A stretch of DNA of 64,000 nucleotides from Thalassia testudinum (GCA_037157565.1 JAZHRO010000063.1:152942501-153006500); one strand, 5' to 3'; counted from the first letter of the stretch, positions 1 to 11,374 are shown. Notes: generated by a model from the sequence alone, not told the origin. Translations and numbers: made by a program.

Positions 1-113
1 TAGACAATTTCTTAATGGTTGAAAATAACTCAGGTCCAAATAATCTAACCTAATTCTCTTATAAATAGCATATAGTTTTTGCTAGGGACTAGCAAAAGAT
101 AGGCATGGGGGTA
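1..113 (+). other. 3' end of internal region of element A1, cut by window edge
   Basis: This is untranslated sequence immediately upstream of a 3' LTR. It is nearly identical to 50758-50872, which occupies the same place in element A2, so A1 and A2 belong to one family. No coding sequence is visible; the rest of A1 lies left of the window. Confidence 0.85.
77..113 (+). promoter_or_regulatory. Hairpin plus polypurine tract of A1
   Basis: A perfect 9-bp hairpin (TTTTGCTAG, loop GGA, CTAGCAAAA, 77-97) is followed by the purine-rich tract TAGGCATGGGGGTA, which ends exactly where the LTR begins. The tract is the expected primer for plus-strand DNA synthesis. The same pair precedes the 3' LTR in A2, F, C, H and J. 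Confidence 0.85.
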
Positions 114-1888
114 TGATGTAAACACATTTACACGACCTAAAATTTCTATTTATGCATGTTCTTAAGCATAAGATTGCATTTCATGATATAAATATTGCAT
201 AACATGCATCATCTTGCATTTAGAGTAGTTTGAATAAAATGGAGGTTAATTGTCTCCTTTTATGTGCTTGAACAGGGCAAACATTTTATCGGAGCCTCGT
301 ATCAAATATCCAACCGTATGGATGTGATCAGGGCGACGATCGGAGTTCAACGACTCCAAGATCGCCCTAATCAGGCATCCGTAGCATCAGATAGAGACCG
401 GGGAACCCTAGAAGATCAAGGGCCAGGATGGTGTAAATCCACACTTCAGATGACAAATCCGACCGCACGAATGAATTCGGATCGACGATCGCAGCCCAAC
501 GACACAAAAATCGAGTCAATCCGACATCCGTGGCACCATCTACAACTTCCAGAAGATGGATGGCCAAGATGATGCCATGTGGCGCCATCTCAGCCGCCCA
601 AACGGCCGCTTGCATCTTGTGAAGACCGCGCACCCGTCTCCTCTCCGCCGTTGGATCTCGATCCAATGGCTGCGACGCGCCCGCGCTGAAGTCAAGTGCT
701 CGACACAAACGCGACCGCAGCGCAGCGGTCGAGCGCTCTAACGAGATGCAGGGACGCACGTTCGAGCCGCGCCCCACAAAAATTGGAGCGGTGGCGCGCC
801 TCCAATCGACCGCACGATCACGATCCAATGGCCGCACGTGCCCGATAGCGCCGACGCGCGATTGGACGCGTGCGTGAACGTGCGATCGCACGCACAAGCG
901 GGCGGGCGGCAGCGGTGAAGGCGCGATTTTAAGCCGTCCGATCTCGCGATCGGACGGTTGAGACTTCGCGGAAGTGCGTAGGCGTTACGCACGCGAGTAG
1001 CCGAGCGGGCGCCCGTGGGCGCAGCGGCGACGGCCACGTCGGGGCTTTAGTGACGGATTTATCCGTCACTAAAGACCCCTTATTTATTATTTTGAATATG
1101 TAATGTCTATTTTGCCCCAACTCCTTGCAACTATAAAAGGAGACCCCCTCCATACGAAATTCTCATCCCTTATTTCTCTTCTCTACCCCTCCAAAGCTCA
1201 AGAGAAGCTTGTCCCACACCCGGGATGCTTCTTGCGAGATAAAGTCCAATTTTCGTTCCCCTTCGGAAGTGGATCCCGCGACGATGACGGCATGCTGCTC
1301 CGTTCCCGTTCTTCTGCTTCGTCCTGCTTCGTTCTCCTTCGTCCAGGCGTCGTCCCGTCCGACTCGTCCTCCGAGCAACCGTCGAGGAGGATTTCTCTCT
1401 CCCTATTCTTTTTACCGCTTTCTAGTATAGATTTACTACTTTCTAGATTAATCTACTCGTCCTCCAAGCAATCATCGAGGAGGACATTTCTCTCTCCATT
1501 CTTTTAATGCTTTCTAGAGTAAATTTATCGCTTTCTAGAGTAATTATTTTATGCTTTCTAGTTGTAATGAACAATCACTTCAATGCAAAAATTCCTTGTT
1601 TATTCTACATCTCATTTTGATTTCTTTGTGTAATATTCTTTTTCTCTCTTACTCTCTCTCTCTCTTCTATTTATTGTAAATAATTAGATAGTACTAAATT
1701 GAATTATTCTGTAACAAATAAAAAGAAACGCGTAGTTTTTAAATTAAACGTTCGCCTCCCTATGTTCGACCCGGAATTTTAATTTCGGTATAAATTTTAT
1801 TTGTTGAACACGAATTCTTCGCTTTCAAACTACAACGACAGGTTTTCCAAAACCAAACACGTTAGCGTAGGTTCGTACATGTTCAACA
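114..1888 (+). repeat. 3' LTR of element A1 (1775 bp)
   Basis: The LTR starts TGATGTAAAC and ends GTTCAACA. It aligns end to end with 43098-44881 and 50873-52388, and in reverse with 48152-49918. The TATA box is at 1131-1139 (CTATAAAAGG), followed by a CT-rich transcribed leader. The U5 end has ACTACAACGAC at 1829-1839, complementary to nt 1-11 of tRNA-Asp. Open frames across the LTR are fortuitous. The target duplication cannot be tested because the 5' end is outside the window. Confidence 0.9.
934..1139 (+). promoter_or_regulatory. LTR promoter block: two palindromes and TATA box
   Basis: A hairpin with 10-bp perfect arms (CCGTCCGATC / GATCGGACGG, loop TCGC) lies at 934-957. A near-perfect inverted repeat follows at 1041-1079 with core AGTGACGGAT-TT-ATCCGTCACT. 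The TATA box is at 1131-1139. Both palindromes recur in the three other family-A LTRs (for example 43916-43940 and 44025-44063; 51420-51445 and 51530-51569; 48952-48990 and 49075-49100), although the surrounding U3 contains deletions. Confidence 0.7.
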
Positions 1889-3162
1889 ACACTACACTAC
1901 TATAAACTAACTACAATCACACAACTTGATCATCTAATCAACTACACTAAACTAATTACTGATCTAACTATTCTAAAAAGCATGTAAAGTCCTAATCTAA
2001 AGGAAGAATGGGATGCCTGGGCTGCAGCTGGTCACTGCAGCTATGAAGGGAAATGAGGACTCCAGCAAGGAATGGGATCCTTGGCCTGTAGCTAGTCACT
2101 ACAGTGACAAAATTGAGGAGAGTTGCACCCCTGTCACTGATGCAGTGATGAATGGGGGGAGAAAACTGGAGTGGATGAAAGTGATCACTCAAGGAGGAGG
2201 GAGCGGTCCCCTGCACGCAAGGCAGTAGACGTGCTTAAGTAGCGTGAAGGAGTGATTCTCCTCATCGCAATGGTGAAATTAAGCGCTTGAGGATGTAGCT
2301 ACGAGGGCACGGGAAGATTCAAATCAAAGGAGCATCGTTGGATTAGATTTGGGAAAAAGGGTGACCACACGCACGGATTCGCGCAAAGGTTCGATCAAAG
2401 AAGAGCCACAAATCAAGAGGGTCTAGATGAAGGACGGCGAGGATTGCTTGAGTTCATCACGTGAACAGTACACGAGACTTACAGGTGGTGGCTGGGTTCT
2501 ATTGGTGATTTTGCAGGAACACCCCTCAACGAAGGGGTAGAAAAAGTGCAAGAAAGCTCATAAGTGGTTATGAATGGTTATAGAGAGATCCTTAAAGGTT
2601 TGCAAAAAGGTCCCTGCATCCTACGAATAGGTCCTTGGTTAGTTTTCTAAGGATGAAATGTGATGTACTAAGGACCTAAATGTAAACCCTTAATTTCAAG
2701 GCCTTAATGATATCCAAATGCACCTAAGTTTTTATTGACGCCCAATTGAACATATTAGAAGTTAATTAAACTTGTGATTTGGAATTTGAACTCATTTATG
2801 TGCTCAATTTGCACTTACATCACCATTTTACATTTATTAATAGAATATCTCATGTAATGACCTAATTATGTGTTTTTAGCACAAAATTGATGTTTTAGGT
2901 CTTTTTCTCTGTTTCCCACACTTAACCCTTTTTATGTGTTAATTTGATAGTGTTTAACCTCGTTTCTAGCTTAACTTCGGCGATTTAACTATGAGGAGTG
3001 GCAACACATCAAGAGGGAGTGCACAAGAGCAAACCCCCCTTCTCTCTCTTCCTTCTCTCTGACCTGGGGGTAATCGGGTATACAGATCCAGGTAGGGGAC
3101 CAGACCAGCATGGCAGTGACCGTAGGTGAGGAGTGTATGGATGCATGCGTGGAGGGACCCGA
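1889..3162. other. Unassigned degenerate sequence, probably old transposon
   Basis: There is no credible coding sequence. At 2006-2115 a ~36-bp motif occurs twice, each copy with a small hairpin (CTGCAG..CTGCAG; CTGTAG..CTACAG). From about 3040 to 3162 the text (TAATCGGGT, CCAGGTAGGGGACCAG) resembles the interior of the H-type LTR near 3790-3840. It is therefore probably the left remnant of the old LTR G into which H inserted. The boundaries are uncertain. Confidence 0.4.
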
Positions 3163-3167
3163 CCCCT

Positions 3168-5846
3168 TGTTCGTACTCTTTTGTGCGGGTTTTAAAGAGA
3201 ATATCACATTGTAGTATAACCGACAAAACGTGCAAACAAATATAGAGAATTTTATTACTCGAAAAACTAGAGTCTCCGAGGTCGAACACAGGGAGCAAAC
3301 TCAGACTTTTAAAACCAAAGAGTACAACTTTTAAATGAAAACAATTGATTCAAAGAGAGAAAGTTATAAAAAGAATTGCTAAAAGAAAATAGAATTGGAC
3401 TTCTGATTTCTTTATCAGACGTCTTAAAAGTACTATTCTTTCTCTCTTTTGCCTTCTTCTTCATTGGCTCTTCTTCTTTCCTTTCCTGCAAAGTCTTCTT
3501 CTTCCTGCCTTTATTTCTCTTCTGTCTTCTTCTTTCTTTTCGTCTTTTTTGCAGTCCTTCCTTCTCTCAGATCTCTGCCGTGCTCAGCTTCCTTTCTTCA
3601 GAGTACCTTCTTCTTTTGCTCCTGCTCTTCTATTTCTTCAGTTCTTTTGCTTTCCTTCGCCTCTTCCTTCTCTTCTTTCTTTCTTTCCTGCGCACACCAC
3701 AGCCAATGCAAAACCTATCCCCTTCCCTTTACCCAAACGTCTCTCTCTTTCTCTGCAATTCGCTCAAGGATGCTCTCCCAGAGCCACATGGGTAATCGGG
3801 TCGGATTTCGCACCCGGGACCAGGCGCACCGGCAGGTGAGTGATGCACGAGGAGTGCTTAGGATAGGGTCGGGTCGGATCCCTCCAGATCCGCGAGGTGA
3901 AACCGTGGACGAGGCAGGCGTGGGTCAAGTGAGGGACCTCACCCCTGTGCTTTTGGAGGCAGTAAGCAGAGAACACAAATTCAACTTAAAGAATACCTGT
4001 GCGTTGTGTTTAGCCGATGTGGGACTATCTGGCCAGCCCCAATTTCACGCGCGCCCGCAGAGGATTCCTCGTGCAATCTCCAAGGCTGGGAGCTTCGCAA
4101 CGTCACAGCTGGCCCTGATCACTTCGCAACACCCGCGCAAGTCTGCTGCTCCTAGAGCCTAGTGCTGTTGCACCTGGAGCTGCTTCGAACGTCAATGGCG
4201 GCAGAAGCTGAAACCCGTCAAACACAAGCACGACCTATTGGCCTAATCAGATCAGCTGGGCACCTTTGCCATGGCATGGCGAAGATGGTGCACGGTGCTG
4301 CAAGCCGTAGGACAGCCTAGGCGTGTGTGCCTAGGTCAAGCTGTGGCCGGAGGTGTGGGGTTGTTCGGGGGGCTACTGCGGAGGTGTGGAGTGACAGTGG
4401 AGGGGCGGAAAGTGTTCCTTGTGGTGAGGCAGAGCTTACGAGATGGTTGGTGAGCCGTGTGGAGGGGCGGAGTGGTGGGAGCGGCTCGCCGGAGGTCGAT
4501 CGGAGGCGAGGAAGATGGAGGTGGTCAGGCACTGTCGGGGGGCGATTAACTAAAATAACAAGGGGAAAAGAGAGAGGGGAAAATGGAGAAGGTATCTGGA
4601 GTGGTCTGGAAGGAAGGGAGGCAGCGGAGTAGACGGCGTGCAACTACCGTCGTCGGGGAAGAAGAACCCTGAGGGTGGAAGCGGCGACGAGGACGAGGTC
4701 AGGAGAACGCGTGCCTGGTACTGCGCGACGCGGGAGAAAGAGGTGGAGTTGACTCTGCTGCAGGTATGGCAGCAGAGCGACGAGAAGGAGGGGAGGAGGT
4801 CGCTGGAGCTTGCGGGTCTCTTGGCCGGAGATGGGAGAGAGGAAAACTTGGGGGAATCTCCATCAAAACAAAGCTGAGGATCTGCGGCCGGGTCTGGGGA
4901 TCCTTTTATAAGTGTTGGCCGAACCTTCTAGCTCGTGGAGATCGCACAATCACCTCCGCCAGCTCGCCGGAGATGGAAAGAGGGTGGATACCCAAATCTC
5001 TCGTGCGTTCGCACGAGAGATTGGGTTCACACCAGAGATTGTGATTGGCTTTAGAAGGAAGGGAATTCCTCAGAGAATCTCCCTTCCATTTCTGGGAGGG
5101 AATCTCTAAGGGATTAGAGAGGAATCCCTCTCTAAGCCTCGTCGGAGATCGGTTCTGCCCTAACAATGGTGGAAGGACCTGATTGCAAAGGTGGGGAGGA
5201 ACTTAGGGGGCTCTTTGCAATGATTTTCAAAAGATAGGGACCAAGTTATGATTTGGGTGTACTAAATTGCAAAGTAGGTCAAGATGACCTCCCCTTAGGT
5301 CCAAATTTTGGTATAAACCTAATTTGGACCTAAGGAATCCAATGGTGAAGTTGGATTTTAGGTTTGACCTCGTTTGACTAGATATTTTGCATAAAAACCC
5401 AAATTAGGTCAATTAATGTGCTAGGACCCTAATCTAGGTCAAACTGGGTTCCAAAGGCCAAATTAAGTGTTCTAAACCCTAGAGGATATTTTCCATGATT
5501 TTTAGAGGGTTTACTTGATTTTTATCCTGACCGAAACCTTGTTAATTTATGTGGGTCTATTTTACGGTTACCAAATGTCATTTAATTAGTAGATTACACA
5601 TAAACCCATTTCTGATTGACTCAACCCACTTTTTATCTCATTTAGACCATTTGACCTATGTTTTGCTTCTGAAAAATCCCGTTTATGTACTGCAATGGTA
5701 AAATTGCAGTTTTACCCATTAATTCATGTTTTCTTTTCAGAGCACTTATTCCTTTATTTAGGCCTTCTTCTAGGTTATGTAGGAGCTTTTATCTTCTTTA
5801 TTGGGTCAAAATGAGCTAGTTATGGCTCATGATGAGGCTTTCATCA
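3168..5846 (-). repeat. 3' LTR of H (2679 bp)
   Basis: The LTR runs TG to CA (TGTTCGTAC to TTTCATCA in window orientation) and is highly similar to 14094-16760. The TATA box on the minus strand is at 4902-4911. The U5 end carries CATTGTAGTATA at 3207-3218, an antisense tRNA-Asp-like sequence with one change from the 5' LTR copy. Long plus-strand open frames at 3376-4162 are translations of a pyrimidine-rich tract and are not genes. Confidence 0.95.
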
Positions 5847-5884
5847 TACCCCCATGCCTAGCTTTTGCTTGTCCCTTAGCAAAA
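5847..5884 (-). promoter_or_regulatory. PPT and adjoining hairpin of H
   Basis: On the minus strand, an imperfect hairpin (TTTTGCT / AGCAAAA arms, 5863-5884) is followed by TAGGCATGGGGGTA (5847-5860), directly abutting the LTR. It has the same architecture as A1, A2, C, F and J. Confidence 0.85.
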
Positions 5885-6282
5885 TTTCAAGGTTTTACTT
5901 CCGTTCTAGATCTAGAGTGTTTGTCAACAATCATGATAAGTGCTTCTCCTTTTCTTTTCTGATTAGGTAGGAATGCCGACAATAGGCCTAGAGGTACTCA
6001 AGTACCAACCAAAATCCGGACCTGACCCGCTTTAGCCTCAGTCCTCCGCAAAGGTTTCTACGGCCCACAGAAACTAACCTAGGGTTTGTTGGACTCCGCA
6101 GTTAAAGCACCTGTGCTTGAGACATTTTTAGCCTAAGTTCAGTTTGCAGTGCATTTTTGTATGAGAGAGATAGAAGATTTATTTGTTTGGAGAGCTTTTC
6201 TCTCTCTTTTCTTTTTATTTCTAGCTTCGGATTAGCTTCTCAACACGATCTGTATCGGATTCCTCGTCCCCATCATCAATCC

Positions 6283-6436
6283 TCAAGGCCCTCTGGCTTT
6301 CGAGATTTCGAGATAATCCCGCCTATGGCAACCCCCAGAACCCTGGCTTTCGAGATTTTGAGATAATCCCGCCCATGGTGTTCCGTGGCCGAATTCAGAC
6401 CCTGGCGATTGACATTTCGGGATAATGCCTCCCATG
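6283..6436 (-). repeat. Three-fold ~43-nt 3'-UTR repeat of H
   Basis: Three diverged units share the minus-strand core CCATGGGCGG..TTATC-C-GAAAT-TC-A-A-GCCAGGG. Matching three-unit arrays occur in F (32502-32665) and C (39805-39965). They do not encode anything obvious. Confidence 0.75.
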
Positions 6437-6472
6437 GTATCTGAACCAGCAGAGTGCTTACATGCCCCCAGT

Positions 6473-6490
6473 AGGATATTTAAATATCCT
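6473..6490. repeat. 18-bp perfect palindrome in H 3' UTR
   Basis: AGGATATTTAAATATCCT is a perfect palindrome next to GGGGGCATGTAAGC (on the minus strand). F has the same palindrome with one mispair at 30676-30693. C has a decayed version near 40000-40015. Confidence 0.7.
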
Positions 6491-7130
6491 AAGAGACAAA
6501 CACCGAGGAGACGATATGTTGTTACGCATCTTCGAGGGGAATTTCCCGCCTCTCTGCGTTGGGAACTCGTCCAAATCAACTTGTGTTGATTGGCCGCTCC
6601 TAATCTAGGTGACTTTTTCAGAACATTAAACGCTTTTCGCATGATTTGGATGCTTATGCGCATTTAACCAGACTGTGTGTGAATGTGGGGTGCTTAGGTT
6701 ACCGAATCCCGCAAATCGGAAGTCAGTTAACGAGGCCGAATACTTCCTAAGCCTTAGACCTAATACTCAAGCTTCGCATTTTCCTCAACCTCTTGAGGAT
6801 TATCCAGATTTTAACGGATACGTGAATTTTTAAGGTAAAGATTCTAGCCCAAGAGGCCTAAGACCAGCGTTCCCGCTAATCTCTTGTTGTATCTTCATAG
6901 CACTTTTCTTTCCTTTTTCTTGATTCGGTCTAGAACTTCAGTTAACCACTTAATCTTTTACTAATGACTATTTCTTTTCATTTTCATTTTGTGCCCCTTT
7001 TTGTCATTTTACTCTTTTCCTTCTCTCATTTGTATGACCCTGAATTGTTCCTCCCCTCTATCAATTCTCTTTTTTTTTTTTTAAATGAAACCCTTTCTTA
7101 ATATGAATTTTCCTGATACTTTGCACTTTC

Positions 7131-7172
7131 ATACCCCCCCATGCCTACGATTTGCAATGTCCCCATTGTAAA
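7131..7172 (-). promoter_or_regulatory. Second hairpin plus polypurine tract of H
   Basis: On the minus strand, TTTACAATG-GGGA-CATTGCAAA (7151-7172) forms a 9-bp stem with one G-T/A-C variation. It is followed by GGCATGGGGGGGGTA (7131-7146). It lies 260 nt downstream of the integrase stop and about 1.3 kb from the true PPT. The same module is found at the end of the coding region in A2, B, C and F. Confidence 0.75.
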
Positions 7173-7433
7173 TTAGGTGGGTTCGATTTCAGCTTAGTTC
7201 ATGCATTAGGACAGGTGTGTGGTGAGTGAATGGGTCGAAGTGACTTGTTGCGAACGATTTCTAATCTCGGGTAGGGATACCTGAGGTGAAGTCAGCTGTT
7301 CTAATGGATGAACCCTAAAGTGCAATATGAATTCCGCATAGAGATGTCAGAAAAGATTTCAGGTTTTTCAAAGAATGACGGGTTGCCTCCCGTTAAGCAC
7401 TGAGTTTTACGCCATCGGCTGGGCGCAATGAGC

Positions 7434-8871
7434 TCAAGAGGAATGGAGGGTAAAGGATGACTCAGCCAAATCTATATTGGTCATGTCAATGAACGGCTTG
7501 AGTCTCTGACCGTTCACGACAAAGGGTTTAGAATTGTGGCAGAGTGGGCTGATTTCAATGGCTCCATTTCTGAAGATTTGTCGGACTAGGTAGGGTCTGA
7601 CCCACTTGGATCTTAGCCTTCCTGGGAATAATTTTAGTCAGGCATCAAAGAGTAAAACTTTTTGACCAGGATGAAAGACCTTTCTAGAAATGTGTTTGTT
7701 GTGAAAAGCTTTAACCCGTTCTTTGTAAATTCGCGAGTTCTCATATGCATTGTGGCGTAATTCATCGATCTCGCTCATTTGAAGTCTTCTGTGGGTTCCA
7801 GCCTTAGAAAGATCTAGATTACAAGTCCGTATTGCCCAATAGGCTTTATGCTCCAACTCGACGGGGAGGTGACATGCCTTCCCGTACACTAGTCTGAAGG
7901 GAGACATTCCTAGTTGGGTCTTGTGGGCAGTCTTATAGGCCCACAATGCTTCCGGAAGTCGAGAAGACCAATCCTTTCTATCAGGTCGAACAGTAACTTG
8001 AAGGATCTTCTTGATCTCTCGGTTAGATAGCTCAGCTAGACCATTAGTTTGGGGGTGGTAAGGAGTAGAGATTCGGTGTAACACCCCGTATTTGGTCATC
8101 AGTGACCTGAACTGAGCGTTAGTGAAATGGGTCCCTCCGTCGAAAATTATAGCACGTGGAATCCCGAACCTTGAGAAAATGTTCTGATGAAGGAATTTTA
8201 TAACGACTTTATGATTGTTGGTTCGGGTCGGAATGGTTTCTATCCACTTGGAAACATAGTCAACTGCGAGTAAGATGTATTCGAAGCCATCCGAGATCGG
8301 GAAGGGTCCCATGAAATCAATCCCCCAAATATCAAAAATTTCGCATACCAAGATTGGCTGTAGAGGCATCATGTCTCTACGGCTCATGTTGCCCAAAGTT
8401 TGGCAACGGAAACATGCCTTACAGTGATCGTATGCATCCTTGAAAATTGTGGGCCAGTAAAAGCCGCACTGGAGGACTTTCGATGCGATTTTATGTCTTG
8501 AAAAATGTCCACCGCATGCCTGGTCATGGCAGAATGAGAGTATGTCTTTGATTTCCACTTCCGCAATGCACCGTCGAATTATCTGATCAGCACCAATGCG
8601 GAATAGATACGGGTCTTCCCATAGGTAATACTTGGCATCGGAACGCAATTTGTCCTTTTTGGCCTTCGGCCAATCGGGCGGAACCTGATGTGATGCCAGG
8701 TAATTAACTATATCAGCGAACCATGGAAGACTTGTACTGATAGTCAAGAGGTGCTCATCAGGGAAATGTTCTGTAATAGGTCCGGAAGGGTCGATTATTT
8801 CAGAAGGAAGGCGGGACAAGTGATCAGCTACCACATTCTGCTTTCCTGCCTTGTCACGAATCTCGAGGTCA
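7434..8871 (-). pseudogene. Integrase (pol C-terminal part) of H
   Basis: This is the retroviral-type integrase that inserts element cDNA in the nucleus. The HHCC zinc-binding region is present ([10 protein letters not shown] ... HCKACFRCQ). The DDE catalytic triad is visible: GIDFMGPF (first D), IIFDGGTHF (second D), and [11 protein letters not shown] (E). The C-terminal part continues to a TGA at 7434-7436, ending after QRLKPFID and about 20 more residues. A TGA at 7638-7640 interrupts the frame ahead of LKLFPGRLRSKWV; CGA to TGA is the simplest cause. The sequence continues upstream into RNase H across a TAA at about 8872. It is an Athila-type Ty3 integrase without a chromodomain. The catalytic core itself is uninterrupted. 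Confidence 0.93.
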
Positions 8872-10538
8872 AATTATTGCAATAGCAAGATCCATCGGAT
8901 TAATCGAGGTTTCGCGTCCTTCTTTGCAAGGAGATGCCTCACAGCTGTGTGATCTGAGTATATGATAACACGGGAACCCAGAAGGTATGATCTGAATTTT
9001 TCCAGTGCAAATACTACGGCCAGCAGCTCTTTCTCAGTAACCGTATAGTTACGCTGAGCCTCATCTAGCATTTTGCTGGCGTAGTAAATGACCATAGGTT
9101 TCCCGTCAATTTTCTACCCCAGAACCGCTCCTACAGTGAAGTCAGATGCATCGCACATGATCTCAAAGGGTTGAGACCAATCAGGGGATTGTAGGATCGG
9201 GGCTTGGGTGACTCGGTCACGTAGGATGTCAAATGCTTGAGTGCATTCCTTGGAAATTTCGAAAGGCACATCCTTGGAGAGAAGATTGGTCAGGGGGCGT
9301 GCAATTTTGGAGAAATTAGGGATAAATCGACGGTAAAAATCGACGTGCCCCAAAAAAGATCGGATGTCCTTAATCGAGCTAGGCATAGGGAGCTTGGAAA
9401 TCAGGTTAACCTTAGCTTGATCCACTTGGATGCCTTTCTCCGAGATTAAATGTCCCAGGCTAATTCCCTCAGGCACCATGAAATGGCTCTTTTCCCAGGA
9501 AAGAACTAAATTCACCTCAATGCACCGCCTGAGTATTTGGACCAAGTGTTGGAGGCAATCGTCAAATGATTGTCCAAAAACTGAAAAGTCATCCATGAAG
9601 ACTTCCAGATAATCACCTACCATATCTGAGAATATGGTAAGCATGCACTGCTAAAAAGTTGCAGGTGCATTGCAGAGACCGAATGGCATCCTTCGAAACG
9701 CATACGTCCCGAAGGGGCAGGTGAATGTGGTCTTTTTTTGGTCCTCTGGATGGATTTCCACCTGATTGTAACCGGAGTACCCGTCAAGAAAGCAGAAGAA
9801 CCTATTTCCTGCTAGTTTTTCGAGGATCTGATCAATAAATGGTAGTGGGAAATGATCCTTCTTCGTGGAGGAATTGAGTCTTCTGTAATCAATGCAGACT
9901 CTCCACGAGTTAGCTATTCGGGTTGGAATGACTTCTCCGGTTTCAGTCGTGATAATGGTAAGTCCTGCCTTTTTAGGCACCACTTGTATTGGACTCACCC
10001 AACGACTGTCGGAGATCGGGTAGATGATCCCTACATCTAACCACTTTATGATCTCCTTTTTCACGACCTCTTGTAGATTAGGGTTTAGGCATCTTTGCAT
10101 TTCTCTTGAAGGTCGTGCACCTTCTTCTGTGTAGATTCGATGTGTGCAGTATGAAGGGCTTATACCAATCAAATCATTGAGAGTCCATCCAATGGCTCTA
10201 CGATGTTGCTGGAGAATAGAAATCAAACGGAGTTCCTGGTCAGGTGTGAGTCGAGAGTTGATAATCACAGGAAACGTCTGATTTGAATCCAAAAACACGT
10301 ACTTCAGATGTTCGGGAAGGGGCTTGAGTTCCATGATAGGATTTTCAGCAGCAGCGGGTGGTTCGGGGTTTGTATCAGGAGCAATGGTAGGAGTCATAGG
10401 TGTGTCTAGATTATGTTCGCACTCCTCTGTTAGCGGGTTTTGATTCTCTAGTGGTTGATCAGGGATAATCAGGTTGTCTTCTATATGCAATTCATCAACC
10501 ACGGCTCTGACATCACATATTTCCTCTAAACCCCACAA
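8872..10538 (-). pseudogene. Reverse transcriptase and RNase H of H
   Basis: This copies element RNA into DNA. The RT fingers and palm are clear: SRWVSPIQVVPKK, WRVCIDYRRLN, FLDGYSGYNQV, RRMPFGLCNAPATF, and the active site VFMDDFSVFG (an FMDD variant of YxDD). RNase H follows with its acidic residues in [20 protein letters not shown] and [10 protein letters not shown]. In-frame stops occur at 9651 (TAG where CAG is expected), 9114 (TAG, again CAG expected) and 8872 (TAA). The frame relative to protease is offset by one base in a G-run at about 10531-10534. The protein is therefore not expressed intact from this copy. Confidence 0.93.
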
Positions 10539-10978
10539 TTAATCCCTTGTTGGGCCTTAAAAATGTCAATCTTCAGGTTTTGGTTCCCAAATTTTAATTC
10601 TATCTGGCCCTCTTCGCAGTTTATGTTGGCCCTAGCCGTGGCCAAAAAGGGTCTCCCTAATATGATTGGTGTGTCCCTTGGGTTCTTAAGTGCATCCATG
10701 TCTAGTACTGTGAAGTCCACCGGGATATAGAAATCTCGTACCCTAACAATGACATCCTCAAGTATTCCTCTAGGTGACTTGATGGATCGATCGGCTAACT
10801 GCAATGTCACCTCAATGGGTTTAAGTTCAGATTCTTCAAGGTGGTCAAGGAGGGATGTAGGTATTAAATTTATGGAAGCACCTAGGTCTAGTAGGGCTCT
10901 ATCAAATTGGGTTTCACCAATTTTACAAGAAATCAAGGGAGTTCCTGGGTCTCTAGCCTTGGGTGGGAGTTTGCTCAA
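10526..10978 (-). pseudogene. Aspartic protease of H
   Basis: This is the retropepsin-like protease that would mature the Gag-Pol polyprotein. The active site reads ALLDLGASINLIP, where DLGAS is the usual Athila version of D-T/S-G. The later flap and hydrophobic motif IILGRPFLATARANI is typical of the family. The domain ends at a TAG produced by a one-base frame offset into RT. Upstream, the frame runs back through the linker, interrupted by TGA at 11030-11032. Confidence 0.9.
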
Positions 10979-11374
10979 GATGACAGAGCTGGCTTGCTCT
11001 GATAGTATGATTGGATTCCCATCCTTGGTTCACGGCTTACGTTTAGGGGTACATATGTCTTTCAAGAATCTTGCGTAAGTCGGTATGTGGCGAATTGCAT
11101 CCATCAATGGGATGTTTATCTGGACCTATTCAAAGAGCTTGATCAGATCCTCCTCGGGAGCCACGGGTTTAGTTATCCTTTTTCCTTTGGTCAAGGCCTC
11201 AGGAAATGGGATCCTAGTTGGTTCCTCTAGGATAGGTCCAGGTTCTTGATCTGGGATAGTGGTATCTTGGATAACTATCCTAGGGTCTTGGCTATTATCA
11301 GGCTTGGAGTGGTTCGGATAATGTGGGTCTTGGGTTGTTTTACCACTACATGTTGTTACAGAGTTCAATCTGGC
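10979..11374 (-). pseudogene. Gag-protease linker of H
   Basis: This is the same reading frame as the end of gag, with a motif like NSVTTCSGK (most relatives of this lineage have R for C), then a proline- and glutamate-rich spacer, then LFE-stop-VQINIPLMDAI. Stops are TAG at about 11126 and TGA at 11030-11032. Both sit where CAG and CGA codons would be expected by family comparison. Confidence 0.75.

Larger units (their letters stand above)
5885..7433 (-). other. 3' untranslated region of H
   Basis: About 1.55 kb has no coding frame. It contains, in element order: a GGGAGGCAACCC motif (7385-7396); the CAATG-type hairpin plus second purine tract (7131-7172); a conserved block with ACTCGTCCAAATCAACTTGT-like sequence (6568-6587); an 18-bp palindrome (6473-6490); and the three-fold ~43-nt repeat (6283-6436). 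Equivalents of most of these occur in the same order in F and C. Confidence 0.7.

Noticed and set aside
3376..4162. Long plus-strand open frames rich in Ser/Phe/Leu in the H LTR (also 14272-15234)
   Set aside because: They translate a CT-rich tract present in both LTRs, antisense to the element, with no domain similarity.
5885..7433. An env-like gene between integrase and the 3' LTR of H
   Set aside because: No frame of useful length with signal or membrane segments is present. The space is filled by conserved non-coding motifs.
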